NCBI GenBank assembly: GCA_004794655.1
Contig: SMMW01000001.1
Location: 5,329,001 to 5,393,000 of the forward strand
Length of the DNA: 64,000 nt
Origin: Marisa cornuarietis
Taxonomy: Eukaryota; Mollusca; Gastropoda; Architaenioglossa; Ampullariidae
Reading direction: 5' to 3'
In this document: positions 10,038 to 22,820 of the stretch, one piece after another
How positions within the stretch are numbered: position 1 is the first letter of the stretch
Layout: every line of letters starts with the position of its first letter
The notes under the pieces: generated by a model
What the model was told of the DNA's origin: nothing
Database searches by the model: none
What the model saw: the letters and a program-made list of their open reading frames with translations, nothing else
Translations under genes and position numbers: made by a program

Positions 10038-10135
10038 CCATGGAATTCAAGCTCGGATTTCTCTCTTTGCCATGTATCAGACGGGAGACGTTTGACCGTC
10101 GCTCTTTCTCTTTCTGTAGTTTAAGGTCAGCTTCT
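10038..10135 (+). mobile_element. Small LINE fragment with an internal deletion
   Basis: GGAATTCAAGCTCG is followed by TTTCTCTCTTTGCCATGTAT and CAGACGGGAGACGTTTGACC. Both halves match the LINE at about 12,436 and 12,556-12,600, where they are about 110 bases apart, so this copy lost the middle. Confidence 0.6.
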
Positions 10136-10374
10136 GCGAGACACTGCTTGGTCCTGTACGAACATAGACATGTAGCATCTATCTCCATTATTTATCTTCT
10201 TGACCGCTCTGCACTGGCATCACCTGCCTCACTCATTTCCCAGCATGCAAGCTTCCAGCAACAACACAGAACATCATGTCTACTCGCATCTCAAACAGGA
10301 AACTGCAATGATATCTCTTGATTAATTTAACATAGCGTGCTGTGGACTGGCAGATCCCTTCCAGACATGTACGG

Positions 10375-10775
10375 CTAGTAATGAGTGAGCAGTGAATCAA
10401 ATCTCCCCTATGTAGCAATTAGCAAGCAATAATTCACGACTAGCAATAAATGAGAAGTTAGTTAAATACCTTACGACTAATAATAAATAAGCAATGTCTA
10501 ATACCTCAGAACTACTAATAAATGAACAGTGTCGAATGTCTCACAACTAATAATAAAATGAGAAGGATGTCATATACCTTACGACTAATAATAAATGAGC
10601 AGTATGCCAAGTATCTCACGACTAGTAATAAATGAGCAATGGCTAATATCTCATGACTAATAATACATTAGCAATGTCCAATATCACAGGACTAATAATA
10701 GATGAGCAATGTCAAATGCCTCACGACTAATAATAAATGAGCAGTAAGTCAAATCTCTCCCTAATCCGCGCATCT
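10375..10775. repeat. Diverged minisatellite, unit about 37 bp, about 10 copies
   Basis: Units read roughly CTCACGACTAATAATAAATG, then AGCAATGTCAAATAC. Length varies from 35 to 44 bases and copies are well diverged. The array ends just before the 550-bp duplicated block. Confidence 0.85.
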
Positions 10776-10781
10776 TTTTGT

Positions 10782-11346
10782 CGGTTTTTTTATCTTGGCC
10801 GTGTGGTTAGCGTGCGCGAATTTAAACTAAAATATCCAGGGTGCGATGTTCACTTGGGCCAGCAAGCGGTGAAACGCCATCTGCCCAGCATCGGCGGTCA
10901 CCTAGTGTTTCAGGGAAAGGTAAAAGCAGTGAAGGGTTAAGGCTTAACTTCATCTTTGACATCCTACACCACAGACATTGTGAACCCCCCTCAGGCGGTT
11001 AGACCCGTGCCTTACTAGTACAAACTGCATGTATTTTTTTTTTTTGTGTGTGTGTGTGTAAAAAGACAGGTCCCTGTCATCTGATGTTTCAGAGTAACGA
11101 CCTCTATAAATGTGCTTTTGTTGTTTTTCAAAGTTTCATGATGTTTCAGAAGTCGCGCATAGTAAAAAGTTGACGTGCATTCAAGCGTGCGTACGTGCTG
11201 TTTGAGTAACCTCCCACTTCTATTTTTACCGTCAGCTATGATGCACGTGTTACCGATCCTGCGCACCCCTGTCTCTCCACCTTCGGGCGACATGCAGATA
11301 CCATCTGGGCGGCCGATGGTTCCTCTTCTTTATCGTCTGCTTTATA
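10782..11346 (+). repeat. 550-bp duplicated block with a SINE-like head, copy 1
   Basis: It starts TCGGTTTTTT and ends CGTCTGCTTTA. It matches 15,290-15,845 along its length with many substitutions and small indels. The first 250 bases look like a tRNA-derived SINE: box A-like GTGTGGTTAGCGTGCGCGA and box B-like GGGTGCGATGTTC. The rest, with CTATGATGCACGTGTTACC and ATACCATCTGGGCGGCCGAT, is shared too, so the duplication is larger than the SINE. Confidence 0.8.
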
Positions 11347-11439
11347 GCTCTCTCTCTCTCGCTCGTTCGCACATGCACACCCACACACTGACAGAAGACC
11401 TTTTAAACACTTTAAACACGTGTCTTATGCAACGAGACG

Positions 11440-11525
11440 CATGTCAGAGCCTAGATTCTAACCCACGACACCCTATTCCCACTGCCGTGGTGACAGGCGC
11501 TTTAGCCACTGCGACACCAACCAAC
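11440..11525 (-). mobile_element. tRNA-like SINE head
   Basis: On the minus strand a box A-like GTCGCAGTGGCTAAAGCGCC is followed about 35 bases on by box B-like GGTTAGAATCT (two mismatches to GGTTCGAATCC). No full cloverleaf could be drawn, so this is a tRNA-derived repeat rather than a tRNA gene. Confidence 0.5.
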
Positions 11526-11982
11526 CCTTGTTTTGGTCTGCGGCGATCGGGTGGGACAGGAAGTCGGAAGTGGTGTTGTCCCGCTAGTCGATTTGACCAG
11601 AGGCATCGCACAGCTGAACTCGTATTCATGAAGCAGGTTTACCAGTCTGGTAGCCTACCCGTCCAGCAAAAATCTGTTACCCACAGATAGCGGCTTAAAC
11701 CCCCATCACATCAGGGTAGGCTGTCGTTGTAATTAATTAACAGCTAATAGTTTATCAGAGAGATCCCATTCCGCTTTCTCCCACGTAGTATGAATATAGC
11801 GGGGTTCATGATTAAGTTCAAAAGAAGCTAACGTAGAATTTTCGAGTACTAACAAATATTGTGGACAGATGTATAGAACTTTTGGTAATACTTGACTTAT
11901 GTACTTGACGGATACACGTCATTTTCCCATTTTGCACAGTTTGCCAACTCCACAGTCTGTTCACCTGTACTCAGCAAACCCT

Positions 11983-12925
11983 CGACTCTGTCAAACACTG
12001 GATGTTGGCGAACAAATTAAAGCTCAATGGGTAGAAAACGGAAGTCATCCAGATAGCCTCTGCACATACGCTTTAACATCTGCCTCCGTCTATATCACTC
12101 ACTTTCTCCGGATCAACCCATCACTTTCTCCAAGTCTGTCGTTGTCCTTCGAGAATCATGTCAACTCAGTTTACAGATCCATCTTTCTCGAACTGCGCAG
12201 GATGAGCTGCATCAGACATCTTATCGTCTTCTTCACCTAGCAGCTTATGTCGGCATTTGTGTTGTCCAGGCTTGACTACTGTAACTCTTTGTTCATAGAT
12301 CTTCCTGGCCTCCTGCTTGACAAGCTTCCGAGAGCTCAGAACAGTGCTGGACTCATTGTATTCCGTAAGCGGAAGGCGGACCAGGCCACACCACTTCTAC
12401 GCGATCTCCACTGGCTGCCAGTTCGGGCTCGCATCGAATTCAAGCTCGCCATGCTTTACTATCGCATTGTTCGTGGCCTTGCCTGGTTGCCCCGATCTGT
12501 CTGAGCGCGAGTTCCTATACCAGCCTCGCAGGTCAGTTCGCTCGGCCCACGCCGGATATTTCTCTCTGTTCCATGTATCAGACTGGAGACGTTCGGCCGT
12601 CGCTCTTTCTCCTTCTTCGGCCCCAGTATTTGGTCTGCGTCCATCTCTCCGTACAGTGCAGTCGGTACATACCTTCCCATCTGGACTTAAAACATCTCTT
12701 TCGGAAACACCTACAATAACTCGTCCATCTTGTTGTCCTTTTCTCTCCCACACTCCTATCTCTGCATTTCTTCATATTCTTGTATTGCTCACCGGTGCAT
12801 CTTCGTGTCTGTATAATGTGCTTGTTTGTACTTGATTGTGAAGACTTAATCCCATGGCCTCTTTCCCAACTGCCCCTGGTGTAGGAAAATGGGCTCCACG
12901 TTATTATTATTATTAATTAATAAAA
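11983..12925 (+). mobile_element. CR1/L2-like LINE 3' part with (ATT)n tail
   Basis: Broken frames give DSVKHWMLANKLKLNG-stop-KTEVIQIAS, ELRRMSCIRH, SAFVLSRLDYCNSLFIDLPG, LLDKLPRAQNSAGLIVFRKR and LHWLPVRARIEFKLAMLYY. This is the thumb and C-terminal part of a CR1/L2-type reverse transcriptase. The 3' UTR ends GGGCTCCACG and a TTATTATTATT tail. Stops and frameshifts make it dead. Confidence 0.85.
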
Positions 12926-12929
12926 AAAA

Positions 12930-14290
12930 CTATGCATGGTGCCCTTCGCTTTTTTATTGGTCTTTTTAAGATCATTTACCAACGAAAGTAGTATTTTTGT
13001 CATCTGGTATTAGCTGGGAGAACACCTACCCCGTAATAATTTGGTCAGAGTGAATAAATATAACCTTTCGCAGTTTCTTGCTAGTATTTTCTTTTTTTGA
13101 AAGTTTCTCGCTTTAGTTTTATGGTTCTCACTTTTTGTCCCTTGACAGGACAACAGTATCATCCTTTTTCAAGATTTCTCGCTGTGCTGCCGATTAACAG
13201 TAAATGAATCAGGAGTCTGTCGGTCGGGTAAACGTGAACTGCTAGTGTTGCAGTAAAATGAGCGGCCATAATGCCATCCAGTCTGCACTGTCGCTGTATG
13301 CTGCTTTGGGTGGTCCGATGGTTGGTTTTGTCAGATACTCAGACATTAAGGGGTTCGAAGAGTGAAACCACCAAAAGGACCAATCAAATGCACGAAAATG
13401 TAAATGACAAATAAAAAATGTCAAAAAAGCTGAGTATTGAATGGAGAACATAAATAAACAAGGGAATTTTTTTTCGGTAAAGAAATGAAATTTTTTCATA
13501 AGTTCTACGCCGCTATGTCATGCAAAATGTGTGCACTTGTAGACAACCAGTGATGTAGCGTTGTCTTTGTGACTTGAAGGGTCTAAATTAGTGATCAGTA
13601 ACTCCGATCGGTCAAACGTTGTGAGACCATGTATGGAATAAATTCTCCTGTTAGCGCCCCATAACATCAAGGCATGCTCCCGCCTGTAAACCACCGCCGA
13701 ACCTAGAGGGAAATTTATCGTGCTGGATACCAAGATCTGAGCCCAGAACCCTCGAACTCATTGTCTTGAGTCCGTGCGGGTCACATCATCACAGCCTTAG
13801 TGGGTCAGATATCACTACCTTCAGGCCGAGCGGACCAGATCAGATGCCGAATTTCCACCCTGTGCACAATCACCTTACTCCTTGCTCTTGGTTACGTGTG
13901 TTGTTGTCTTTGTATCTTTTTCACAATGGGTCCTCTGCACTTCTTTGCGCATGCCCCTGGTTGTCAAGGGGGATAATCTCTCTTTGTGTGTATTCTCATT
14001 ATGAATTCATTATGTCAGCCGGTGTCTCCGGGGTGACTGCTCGACAAATAACTATACAGGTAGAGATTATGTTGCGGTACTCTTTATGTGTGGTAGGGCA
14101 AGTGCAGTGCTTTCTAGAACAAAACTCCTCGCAGCCTCTCCCTTCGCCATTTTATTCCCACCTTCCAGGTCGTTAGGCAACTGGCGCCTGCTGGATTAAC
14201 TTTGTGACATGTCTGGAAGGCTTTGTAGGAGTGGCTGGTCGGCGGACTAGCAAATAAAAAAGATCATAGAAACACCTCATTTTAAAAAAG
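12930..14290. other. Intergenic DNA, no gene recognised
   Basis: Unique-looking sequence with short A/T runs. Open frames present here have no recognisable motif. Confidence 0.5.
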
Positions 14291-14297
14291 ACGACGA

Positions 14298-14418
<121 letters not shown>

Positions 14419-14779
14419 CCTAGAAAAAAGTCATAAGTGGAATTCGAATTTATTGTTTCTTTGTAAATTGATGTGTAAAACTCTCGATGATTAACAACTT
14501 TCTTGGTACACTAAATTGTCTGGAGCTGTTGTTGTTGGGAACGGACGCTGGGGGCTTGAAGTCGATTGAATCTTTACTAGCAAGTAAGTGTTTCGCCTAC
14601 ACAGTAAATGGCGGCTTGATATGGTAGAGGTATCGAGAGTGTGATCAGCCCGAGGCAGCCATAACTGCAACCTTCTGGCCATCTTCGCGTACTCATTCCC
14701 CGGAGTTCATAACACGAGAGTCCGCAGATATGGCAGAAGAGGGCGCTAGTCAACGTGGTGCCTGATAATAAGCAGCATG

Positions 14780-15295
14780 GGACAGACACAGAAACACAAT
14801 CCTACACAAGGCAGGTGATATAACGAAGCAACATAAACAACAAAGACAGATGATAGACAAAGGTGAAGAAAGAGATGGAGAGGAGTCACCCTCTAGCCAG
14901 CCAGTTAGAAAGGTATTAAAATAATCGAAAGATCGCAAGGTGGCAGATTTATCGTTGTCTTTCGGGATATGTTTTTTTACCCCTTAAATGCTAAAATGCT
15001 CAACAGACACAGAAACATAATCCAACACAAGGCATGTGACATAATGGAAGCAACCGATCAACAACTAACACAGAAACACAATCCAACACAAGGCAGGTGA
15101 CATAACTATAAGCAACAGATCAACAACAAACACGTGTGATGGACAAAGACGAAGAAAGAGATGGAGAGGAATCGCCCGCTAGCCAGCCAGTTATAAAAGG
15201 TATTAAAATAATCGAGAGATCTCAAGGTGACAGATTTATCGTTGTCTTTCTGGTTATGTTTTTATCCAATAAGTGGCAAAATGCTCAGTCGGTTT
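14780..15295. repeat. Tandem duplication of about 230-280 bp plus a partial middle copy
   Basis: Two long copies (about 14,780-15,000 and 15,066-15,295) share ACAGAAACACAATCC, then GAAGAAAGAGATGGAGAGGA, CTAGCCAGCCAGTTA and CAGATTTATCGTTGTCTTTC. A partial copy of the first 65 bases lies between them. Confidence 0.9.
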
Positions 15296-15845
15296 TTTAA
15301 AGAAAAAAAGCCTGACACATGTGGGCACCCGTGCTCGAATTTAAGCTAGAATATCCAGGGTACGATGTTCACGTGGACCATCAAGCGGTAAAACGCCATC
15401 TGCCCCTCTGTCTACCAGAGGAGACGGACACCTGGTGTTTCAAGGAAAGGTAAAATCAGTGGAAGGTGATGGCATACGTCTATCTTCTACATCCTATACC
15501 ACATACATTGTGAATCACCTTCAGGCGATGAGACCTGTGCATTGATAGTGCAAACGGCAGGTACTCTTTTACAAAAAAAAAAGTTCCCAGTCATCTGATA
15601 TTTCACAATAATGACCTCTTTAATGTGCTTTGCCTTTTTCAAAGTTTCATGTTGCAGAAGTCAAAGATGGTATAAAGTTGCCGTGCATTCAAGCGTGCAT
15701 ACGTAACCTCTCTTTTCCCTTCTTACTTACAGACCTGAGCTATGATGCACGTGTTACCTGCACCCCGCTCTCTCTCCACCTTCGGGCGTCGAGCAGATAC
15801 CATCTGGGCGGCCGATGGTTCGTCTTCTTTACTGTCTGCTTTAAA
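15290..15845 (+). repeat. 550-bp duplicated block, copy 2
   Basis: Same order as 10,782-11,346: SINE-like head with CAGGGTACGATGTTCACGTG, an A-rich stretch near 15,571, then the shared non-SINE half ending TTACTGTCTGCTTTA. It follows directly on a tandem duplication. Confidence 0.8.
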
Positions 15846-16184
15846 GATTTAAGGCTGTAAGACGTTATACCTTGAAGGATTATCATCAATGACTGTATCC
15901 ATTTATCTACGTGAAATTAATGGCACTTTAAAACAGAGCCTTTGCGTCATCTCATTCCTGCCTGATCTTTATTCTTTGGCGATTGTTTGCACGTTAACAA
16001 ATTAGAGAAACTTAGTTCTGTATCTGCCCCTAAAAAAAAGAGGCTGGGAATGGGTCAGAGATTTATTAGTGCACACTTCTCTTGCGTGGACAGATTATCA
16101 GTGTGAGGACGCAATCTCTTGCAGACAAGAAGAAGACATGGGCATCGTCCTCACCGAAGCTCGTCCGATAGTAAAAGATAGAGT

Positions 16185-16460
16185 GTCAGCACTAGCAACT
16201 CACTAAAAGATAAGTACCAGCCCTTACATCACGTTAAATGATAAGTACAACACTAACAACTCGCCTTATGATAAATGCCAGCACTAACATCTCACTAAAA
16301 GACAAGTGTCAGCACTAACAGCTCACTGCAAACGTGCGAGCGTTAACATATCACTAAAAGATAAGTGGCAGCACTAACTTTACACTAAGAGATACGTGCC
16401 AGTACTAACACTTCATTAAAAGGTAAGTGCAATCACTGACTCCTCACTTTTCTTCCTGTT
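16185..16460. repeat. Diverged minisatellite, unit about 35-37 bp, about 8 copies
   Basis: Units read roughly AGTGCCAGCACTAACAACTC, then ACTAAAAGATA. The composition resembles the array at 10.4-10.8 kb without clear identity. A 22-base direct repeat with CCTATCCATGGTGTACC follows at 16,471-16,517. Confidence 0.85.
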
Positions 16461-16844
16461 AAGACACCATAATTGCCTATCCATGGTGTACCTTATTGCC
16501 TATCCATGGTGTACCTTTTTATTTAATTAAATTGCTGTGAAAACTTCAGAAAATTTGCCTGTATTACCACCTCCCTAAAAGATTAGTGCGACCACTAGCA
16601 CTAGAAAAACTTAAGGACCGATATGCTATCTCCGTAAACGGCACATCTGTTTTGCCTTCCGCGAAATTTGAAGGGCCCAAAAAAACATTTAAAGAACAAC
16701 AACAACGAATGCTGAGCACGTGCTCTCTATACCCCCAGAGCACACTTCTTCGTGAGCCGCCGGACAATTTGTAACTTTTGAACTGGCCGCTAAGTCTGAC
16801 GTGCTTCCGTCGACTGACGTCATCGCACACGACTGGGTGGTGGT

Positions 16845-17362
16845 GAAAACGAAAGTAAACGTCTGGGTGTAACTGAACCTCTGGATGTACTCTGCGCCTG
16901 CGCGAGGATTTAAGCGACGCATGCGCAGACGTTAGGCTTCGTGGTGAAACGAAACAAAACATCTAGATGCACCTAGATATCTTGATTGATGGATTAGTAA
17001 ACATTTTTCGGTTTTACATTCCAAAACGAGCTCAACTCATATTGTGAGTTGTATAATTTTGCTTTTGCTATGTTATTTAATTTGTATGTTCTGTTATGTT
17101 TTTCTCTTATTTTTATGTGAAGTAATACATGGTCAGGCGCTCAGTTTCGATGCTGTACTTTCGAATAGTTAGTTGATATGTTCAAAATATTCCAAACCAC
17201 GACCAGACACTCGTTCGTGCTTTTTGAACGAAGAATAACGGACGTCTCGGCATGCAGGAAATGACCTTTCCAGACGGTAATGAACTTTTAGCTTTATACG
17301 CATGCGCAGACTATACCCAGAGGTACAGGTATACCCAGACGTTTAGTTACGTTACAGCGGCC
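16845..17362. repeat. Inverted pair of about 45-60 bp, arms at 16,845-16,905 and 17,304-17,362
   Basis: The right arm contains GCGCAGACTATACCCAGAGG, then TATACCCAGACGTTTAG. The left arm carries the same on the opposite strand (CGCAGAGTACATCCAGAGGT, ACACCCAGACGTTTAC). Each arm itself holds a short tandem. Confidence 0.6.
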
Positions 17363-17364
17363 AT

Positions 17365-18415
17365 GGACCACACAGGATGTCTCCACGCCGTGGTGCTCAA
17401 GACGACAGCAAGACTAGTTTTAGTTGCCATGGCAGCCCATTCTTTAAGTACCTGGTCGCTGTAGACTTCAGTCGTGCCAAGCCGGGCGCGAAAAATGGCG
17501 GTCTTAGCTAAAGCTTATGAATAAATCGGCGCCCTCTTGAGTACAAATTATTTTTTTTCGATTGTGCTTGTGAAGCTGTTTCAAAATTCGGCTTTTTATT
17601 TTAACCATTTAAATCAAGGAGTATGTTTCTTGGGGCGTCGGGTAGTGAACCGATACAGTTCCATGCTGACCTCTAGTGAGTCGTGATCTCACGAGATTTC
17701 TCTCATACACCCTTTTTTATTACCGGAAATATTCAGTAGAAAAGTTTTATTCCCTTCAAGTCTTACTTGTGCTTTTTACAAAGAGTACGCTAAAGCTCAG
17801 AAATTAACAGAGTTCTGAACATAAAGTTCATTTTGCTGTAAATCTTATTTAAGCATTGCTAGGAAAATAAACACATGCATCTTCCAGATATATTTTTAAC
17901 AATTTATGCAGATTTGTTTCTCAAAGTTTGTTAGAATTTATCAAATTTGAAAAATAGTAATCGTGGGATGAAAGTTTAAAGGCCGCTTTTTCCAGTTGTC
18001 AGCACTTTGAATATACAATTTTTTCTTTATGCCACGTTTACTCCAAGCGAGTCGTCAAAAAACTCGACGAAAGGGCTGTTCAAACTTAAACATTCTCCTC
18101 TCCCTCCCTCCCCCCCCCCATCATCCCAAACTCCCACCACTACCACCACCACCGTACACGCCTTGCCACCCCCACCCCCCGTCAACCTCCCAGCCATCCA
18201 CCCACTCACCAACCCCATAGGATTCACACGGTGAGGTCTGAAACCTACGAAAACCCCGACAACAAGCAGACGGCGAGCCAGTCGTAATCACGGAGCTCAA
18301 AATGATTAATCAAAGCTGTTTTACAAGTGGTTGACCTCTCCGCTCAACCAAACATATGACTGACCTCCCCCATACCCTCAGCCCCTTTCCGCCCCTCGCA
18401 CCCTGTAGCCAGTGG
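17365..18415. other. Intergenic DNA with a C/T-rich tract
   Basis: No gene seen. A strongly C-rich tract lies at 18,095-18,215; its reading frames are low-complexity Pro/Thr. Confidence 0.5.
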
Positions 18416-18417
18416 CG

Positions 18418-18976
18418 GTTGGTTTTCGTCCGCCGACATGTAAATGAGCGCGCGCGAGGCCAGCTAGCTCGCGCGTGCCTGCTCCGAGGAGTTTGGAAAT
18501 CTCACTGCCGGAGGGCGTCGGGATGGAAAGCAGACGGCAATTTGGTGAAAAACGAGGGACGGCTTGAAGGGTCCTTTCATTGTGTGTTCACCGCGCTCCA
18601 GCTCCCCCCGCGCGCGGACCAAGCGGGCTTGTGTCAAAGTTATTCTTCATATTTGCTGATAGCCGACAAGAGTAAATAACCGTGCGAAAAGGGAGAGCAG
18701 CGATCATTAGCTTCGAGTGCTGATGGTTCCGTCCCTTGTTAGCGCTAGCAGAGCGAGTTAGCAAGTGGGGTAGGGGGGGGGAAAAGACAAGACAAATTGG
18801 ATGGCGAGAAATCGAAGTGTTTCCAGGAACAGAAACATGCAGTTGAAGAAGAAGTGAACTTTGACCTTGCAGCTTAATCTCCTTCCCTTTCCCCCATACT
18901 TTTTTTTTTTCGTTTGTTTTAAAAAAGTTTTAGTCAGCATTTTTTCCCCTTCTAACGTCGGTGTTTGAAACAGTGA
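18418..18976 (+). promoter_or_regulatory. CpG-rich promoter and leader of the trachealess/NPAS-type gene
   Basis: A local CpG cluster (GAGCGCGCGCGAGG, CTCGCGCG, CCGCGCGCGG) between about 18,420 and 18,620 stands out from AT-rich flanks. It sits directly upstream of the first coding exon. No TATA box was identified. The transcription start is not visible; the 5' UTR probably includes part of this region. Confidence 0.55.
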
Positions 18977-19077
18977 ATGATGATGAACGAACAGCAGTAC
19001 TTTCACTGGGATTTGCTGCGGCAGCCGATCCAGGCACCCACCTTTGGCATGGGTGCGCCATTCTTTGATGTTAACAG
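18977..19077 (+). CDS. trh: trachealess/NPAS1/3-like bHLH-PAS factor, first coding exon
   Basis: Codons 1-33 plus two bases of codon 34. TGA lies in frame directly before the ATG triplet run at 18,977, so translation in this frame can begin only here. The peptide starts MMMNEQQYFHWDLLRQP and is rich in aromatic and Pro/Gly residues, with no domain. The exon ends AACAG|gtaagc, a near-consensus donor of phase 2. The bHLH exon 40.3 kb away begins with the single base C, completing AGC (Ser34). Phase, strand, the CpG-rich leader and the absence of another candidate gene link the two; the link is inference. An alternative first exon elsewhere in the intron is possible. Confidence 0.7.
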
Positions 19078-19874
19078 GTAAGCATATTTTTTATAGCAGC
19101 AAAACAAAATAACAATTATTTCTTTTGTGTGCTCCTCTTGTTTGTTTGTATTTCTGATATCAAGGCGGAGTGATGTATTTGAATACATACTAAGGCAAAG
19201 AAATATGTTTAAATTAAATATTTAATGCAGTTGTATATTTCTTTCACTGCTTATTGCAAAGTATACTTTGTTAAGGAAAATTATATAGGAAAACGGCGGC
19301 AACATTTATTTGTTTATACTTTTCCATTCCTTCATTGGTTCTTTTATTGAACTGCTGTTCATTGATATGGTGGAAAACGTGAACCTTTGTAGAGCGTTCT
19401 TTCTACAGATATGGGGAATCTGTATGCTAACAAAAATGTTCTTAAATATTTTCAATTTAATGAACTCATCAAGCTACACTATTTTTCCTGCTGAGTAACT
19501 TTACTGAGGAATACCTCTTCCTTTCTAAAAATGCATGTAAAGAAAAATATGTTAATAAATCTAAATATAGATCAACAAAAAAGGCAAAAACGTTAAATTA
19601 TCGCATATGCACATTGTAAGTCATTAGTGTTTTCAACTCTATTTCTCTTTCTTATATAATTCATACAAAAAACATATAGAAACACAAATAGGTTTACTTC
19701 GCGTGAATAAATATTCTTACATTCACTCACGCATGCACATTCTACAAGTTCTCACGCATGCACATTCTACATCAGACAGACACACAAAAACCCTCGAACG
19801 TGAGCACGCACGCAAACACTAAGAAACACAAATCCAAGCACTAACAGACACGCACAGTTCAAACGCGCCACATT

Positions 19875-20229
19875 CATCCATCCATCCATCCATTTAAATT
19901 ATACATACTCTCCAACCGACAGATAAAGTCAGGCACGCGCGCTCACACACACGCAGGCACGCACGCGCGCGCGCGCGCGCAGCTTCTGTAGTTTGTAGTT
20001 CGTAGTTTAAATGTACAGAGGCATTAACTGTTTGGGCTAACAGTTATAAAATGCACTCAGAATGTCCGTTCCCTTGTCAAAGTCGGGTCAGAAGAACGAC
20101 TTGAAGTTTTCTGCATCTTTGGGGAATAGTTTTGAGACACCCGAAACTGTTTGCCGAATCTAATCTTAGTATAAACTGTTGCTTTTAAGCGAAAAATCAC
20201 TCAAGGACCTGTAATATATTACATTATTG

Positions 20230-20316
<87 letters not shown>

Positions 20317-20385
20317 CGAGAAAATCGCTCAAATATGAATATATGTCTGTGTTTGTGTAAACGACATATATATATATATATATAT
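19875..20385. repeat. Cluster of simple repeats: (CATC)n, (CG)n, (GATA)n, (TA)n
   Basis: (CATC)n near 19,875-19,892, a CG run at 19,968-19,980, about 21 copies of GATA at 20,231-20,316, and (TA)n at 20,367-20,385. The GATA run has only a single terminal break. Confidence 0.95.
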
Positions 20386-20715
20386 GCGTGTGTTTGTGCG
20401 TGTAAGATGTATCTATGTTTATCAAAAGTAATGTTTGCCCAGCTATGTTTCTGTTTGTATGTACAGTTTTTTTGTACTCGTGTGGTCTATTTGATGTATT
20501 TAAATGTTTTACAAAGACAAAAAAGCTGTTTCTTAACATTTTGTACATTTTCAACAAGGATTTATCAGACTACAGCCTTGACATTCTCCGGAAAGTTTGG
20601 CTTGATCTTTTAGCAGCATTGCAATGCACGTAGTATGTTTGTTTGTTTGTTTTTTAAATCACTGCAGTATAGTTCATCTGTGCATATGAACACACATATA
20701 ACACGTGTGCCTGCG

Positions 20716-20737
20716 CTCTCTCTCTCTCTCTCTCACT

Positions 20738-20768
<31 letters not shown>

Positions 20769-21163
20769 ACACACACACACACATAACGTTTGAAAGTTTT
20801 TAGTCCATACGTGAATTGTACTTTATTTTCTGTGATTCACAAACGACTGAGAAAAAAAACCTAAAAAATACAACTGCTTTCGTTGATATATGTGCAAGCA
20901 ATTATTATGTTTTTCTGCAAAAAAAAAACTTCAACAAAAAAAGTTAGCAAAGAAATCTGACTGAAAAAAATGGTCTAAACCTTAAAAATGACACTAACCG
21001 GAGGGGCTGGCCGTATAAGCATATCTCATTGTCAGATTGTGACATTGGGCAGTCTCATCTCTGAGGATCTTTACTGGGCAAATCTGCCTATAAAACTGTC
21101 TTGAAAGAAGGTCGCATGTTTGTCGTTATTTGTGCTTCTAGTAATCTCTCTGTGTCTCTCTAG

Positions 21164-21221
<58 letters not shown>
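20716..21221. repeat. (CT)n(CA)n and (CA)n microsatellites
   Basis: CT then CA with CG interruptions at 20,716-20,783; a perfect CA run at 21,166-21,221. Confidence 0.95.
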
Positions 21222-21224
<3 letters not shown>

Positions 21225-21544
21225 ACTTTGAAAAAAATATATATTTCTACAGCCTCGCAGGCAAATATTTACATTCACTCGCAGTCTTATATACACTGGG
21301 GTGCATTTTTGACTTATCATTTCTATCAGGTGATCTCACTGACCAGGAAATTCTACAGGAAAATTAGCATATAATAGGCTACAAATCTTTTTGGAAGATT
21401 GATAGAACCCATCCCTCTGTGGGAAAAGCATGCATTAATTAGTTAACTATTGACATCAGCACATGCGAAAAATAACCCCAGCCCATAGCGGCAATTCGAT
21501 TTAAAATTTGACTATAAGGGACGACGGAAGGAAAAAAAATGTAT

Positions 21545-21630
21545 CTTACTTATCAAGATTCAAGATTTTTTATTATTCCTTCACCCTCTAAAGGGGTTTG
21601 GGATATTCAGAATATATATATATATACATA
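21545..21630 (-). mobile_element. Possible LINE 3' end with AATCTTG repeats
   Basis: On the minus strand, AATAAAAAATCTTGAATCTTG follows a unique stretch (CCCCTTTAGAGGGTG). Short tandem tails of this kind occur at 3' ends of some CR1-type elements. No coding part is left. Confidence 0.35.
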
Positions 21631-22207
21631 TTCTTATCTATCTATATACACTATCTCTTTTGTTCTTTCCTTCTTCTAGCCCTTTAAATCATATCTAGGT
21701 ATGTAATCAAATAAATAAAAGCATATAAATATATGTAAACAATGAATAAGCTTTTGTCATGGGAAGTTGCTGCCTCTCTCTCTCATTTTGACACAGTGAG
21801 GAAGCTTCACTGGCAGACATGATGTCGATGAGGTTGAGGAAACTCTCAAATGTTGTTTCTGCACATGCTATGATGATGAGACGATGGCTATATGAACAGA
21901 TGCTTAATCGTTGTCTATTGTTTGGACATAATACAGCTCAGCACTGCGTTTCTTGGAACTCAATTTCTGTTATGCTATCGCTCTGAACAGATCATTTCCC
22001 ACACCTGCCGCAGTTGTATCAAAGTATCCTTCACTGTTGTACACGAGCGGATTAGTGATGGGAGAGTTTAAATAAAATGTTGTATATTTCATATAATATA
22101 CTGTTCTATAAAAAAAAATTTAATTCAAAGTTTCTGCTGACCACGAATTGCTTTCGCACCATCGTGATGTCGAAGACTCGAAAGTCGAACCGTCGTAAGT
22201 CGGGGAC

Positions 22208-22208
22208 C

Positions 22209-22264
<56 letters not shown>

Positions 22265-22265
22265 G
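22208..22265. repeat. (CTGT)n microsatellite
   Basis: About 14 perfect CTGT units. Confidence 0.98.
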
Positions 22266-22753
22266 CACCATTTATACTAGTGGCAATCCGATGCGCAACA
22301 GTAGCAAAGGTAAGAATTAATTACCACACCTGGGCGAGCAGGTAGACATGAAAGACTGGGAAGGAAAATGGAGGGGGAGTGGTCGGCGACAGCCCACAAA
22401 CCTCTCCCCCCCCCCCAACACCTCCGTCGACTGATACAGGGCAGTGCCGTCAGCGCCGCCTGCATTCTGTGCCCGTGCCCCATCAGTTACCGCCACCTGC
22501 TGACCAGCGACATCCAGTGACGGAGTGTGAAGATTAGTGAACACACCCCTCTGTAAACACTGCCTGCTCCACCGCTCATTTGCATCTCACCATGACGACC
22601 TCGCGTACGGTTATAACACTGCTGTGGAGGGTCGGCAAGGCCCTTAACACAATAACTTCATTTTGCTCATGTCAGGTGTTGACCCGCACGCCCTCATAGC
22701 TAAAAGCTGGGAATAATAAGCTTTACATACAAGTGTACACGACCAGACGGATG

Positions 22754-22820
<67 letters not shown>

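Noticed and set aside
18356..18679. 107-codon frame upstream of the first exon as an upstream gene
   Set aside because: Sits in the CpG-rich leader; Arg/Ala-rich composition follows from GC content and no domain is seen.
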